From assembly GCA_958402445.1 (NCBI GenBank), contig CATXTO010000068.1, forward strand, positions 1-7,147: DNA of 7,147 bases, in the 5' to 3' direction. A program made the translations under genes and the position numbers. The notes under the pieces were generated by a model. The model ran no database searches. It was not told the origin of the DNA and saw nothing but the letters and a program-made list of their open reading frames with translations. Positions 7,101 to 7,147 of this stretch are shown one piece after another (position 1 is the first letter of the stretch; the number at the start of each line of letters is the position of its first letter). Source of the stretch: an uncultured Eubacteriales bacterium. Lineage in GTDB: Bacteria > Bacillota > Clostridia > Oscillospirales > Oscillospiraceae.

Positions 7101-7147
7101 CCACGTAGGGCTCCGCGGTGGAGACCTCAATCTGGGTCACCCGCTTC
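4117..7147 (-). CDS. SLH-type InlB-repeat / double beta-helix surface protein paralog, 5' end outside window
   Basis: The frame is open to the right edge; 1009 codons are visible before the stop at 4117-4119. The GTG at 7138-7140 is not the start: it matches V277 of the complete paralog, and the upstream codons continue the frame as K-R. By analogy about 275 residues (signal peptide, SLH triplet, linker) are missing. Counting from that Val as 1, the layout is: end of the small beta-type domain (1-63); two InlB B-repeats (about 64-199, with GYHMEGWYYD, LTLYGNW, FVFNGWYTD and LTLYAGW); beta-helix A (about 206-560); end module (561-602); beta-helix B (about 610-895); second end module (968-1006). 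Both helices start with a GNDAN-type motif. Rungs include MNGGEIHDN, INGGKIYNN and INGGEIYGN. Helix B is closer to the paralog than helix A, where loops differ freely. It is probably a wall-anchored adhesin; no catalytic residues are recognised. It lies 113 nt upstream of the complete gene and could be co-transcribed with it. Confidence 0.92.
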   Translation of the reverse strand, partial: KRVTQIEVSTAEPYVEFGVYGDMENGYEVDAVTPSVGKINQGGPIYILSNFDQDVTVHYTTRFRTMRIDFVLRYYQTLETPQYVTWGQCAQEPICTRNGYHMEGWYYDQEFTEPFDFSKPVKEDLTLYGNWEINVYTVDFMVDGRLYHTVQQDYNTYVSLPKNPIKDGFVFNGWYTDPACTEQFNRSNTKITEDLTLYAGWVEAKMEYVYLNGSAGNDANTGITPADAVKTFAKAKELLATSAHKVIRLCGMVTVGDEQVWDLSEYEDAMILRDESYTSSYMFWVNASGNLTIRNAVIDGGSTYWADEDGTPFTSYMVMNVTTGSLRLEEGAVFRNTHTFSSTSTGAIAYLNGATVTIQEGVEIYGNKGGYSGAFGCTSSGTSTIVMNGGEIHDNEAVTPSTSASNQYGGAFYLMGSSAKGNTTLTINGGKIYNNISATVSKDTPLENGAGAIGLGSRSTLIINGGEIYGNKGCAGAIGSQGYNATTLNSITINGGRIYDNIATCGDVIRLRIHTDLILSGPDEALEGGIWLQNNAGRRPILLTRARTKPLPLTCEGIVYRNVLIAGRDYTLTQGDLEQVQLTNELDSHYRLTLDRESNNIYIGSTQNIGTQIYWSSVGNDANDGRTRQTAVATFARAKQLLTENQSQDGDNVITVVAGTTSSTPKVITIAEDQTWSLKGIPNAYIQCDETSKGYMWYVKGATLTLEDIVIDGNFYYASVTGKTSPFRVEYDDGEDEPQLSVLNLRSGAVIRNASDDGIYAYGGIVNMYDGARITEIAETEYAIYATGTYVTTTQIDRSPTVNIYGGEFDHNARCFYPTGGCKLNIYGGNYHDNVYAGSTGGVIVNCTSSAAKVAIYGGTFTNNALTGTGANNVGTIVYGSSLAEITVVGGTFSGNTCAVDPEQNGFSSYSSSATTKPMVLTLKPDAGLDLSGVPLVYSFAAEESYVKVAGALTSTTAIRYINDLKTGQVVAMGSEGYQLTQADLAKLSLRNEGFTLKLDTAKNQIVVG

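Noticed and set aside
7138..7140. GTG as a possible start codon of the right-hand gene.
   Set aside because: The frame stays open to the edge and the codon aligns with V277 inside the complete paralog; this is a window truncation, not a short gene.
1..7147. CRISPR array, mobile element ends, or diversity-generating retroelement repeats to explain the repeated DNA.
   Set aside because: Repeats are explained by paralogous genes and beta-helix rungs. No regular direct repeats with unique spacers, transposase, reverse transcriptase or recombinase coding is visible.

Overview
The window is a piece of a head-to-tail array of very large cell-surface protein genes, all on the minus strand. The clearest hint of the host is protein architecture: SLH cell-wall anchors, tandem InlB-type repeats and right-handed parallel beta-helices in one chain, with moderately high GC (by eye in the mid-50s percent). 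This points to an anaerobic Gram-positive of the Clostridia, probably a gut Oscillospirales-type bacterium. That placement is inference; no phylogenetic marker is present.

Read in the direction of transcription (right to left), there are three paralogs. Gene 1 (4117 to beyond 7147) has lost its 5' end at the window edge. Gene 2 (179-4003) is complete at 1274 aa. Gene 3 (1-67) shows only its first 22 codons before the left edge. Spacers of 113 and 111 nt separate them. Each spacer carries a hairpin about 13-16 nt after the stop codon, a short leader, and a GGAAAGGA ribosome binding site 10-11 nt before the ATG. The repeat unit is therefore gene plus spacer, about 3.9 kb.

The complete protein reads, in order: Sec signal peptide; three SLH domains; a Pro/Thr/Ser/Glu six-residue repeat linker; a small unassigned beta-type domain; two InlB B-repeats; beta-helix A; a short end module; beta-helix B; and a second copy of the end module. 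The partial upstream protein has the same order from the small beta domain onward. The likely picture is a set of proteins non-covalently anchored to the wall polymer by SLH, holding long double beta-helical rods outward as adhesins or glycan binders. No catalytic residues can be assigned.

The most notable signals are the tandem paralog array with mosaic DNA conservation, the double beta-helix with its four recurring end modules, and the intergenic hairpin. The hairpin's arms differ between copies only in ways that keep the 12-bp stem, its loop differs completely, and it lacks the U-tract of a normal terminator. No stretch over 300 bases is gene-free. I see no RNA gene, CRISPR, insertion sequence or recombinase in the window.
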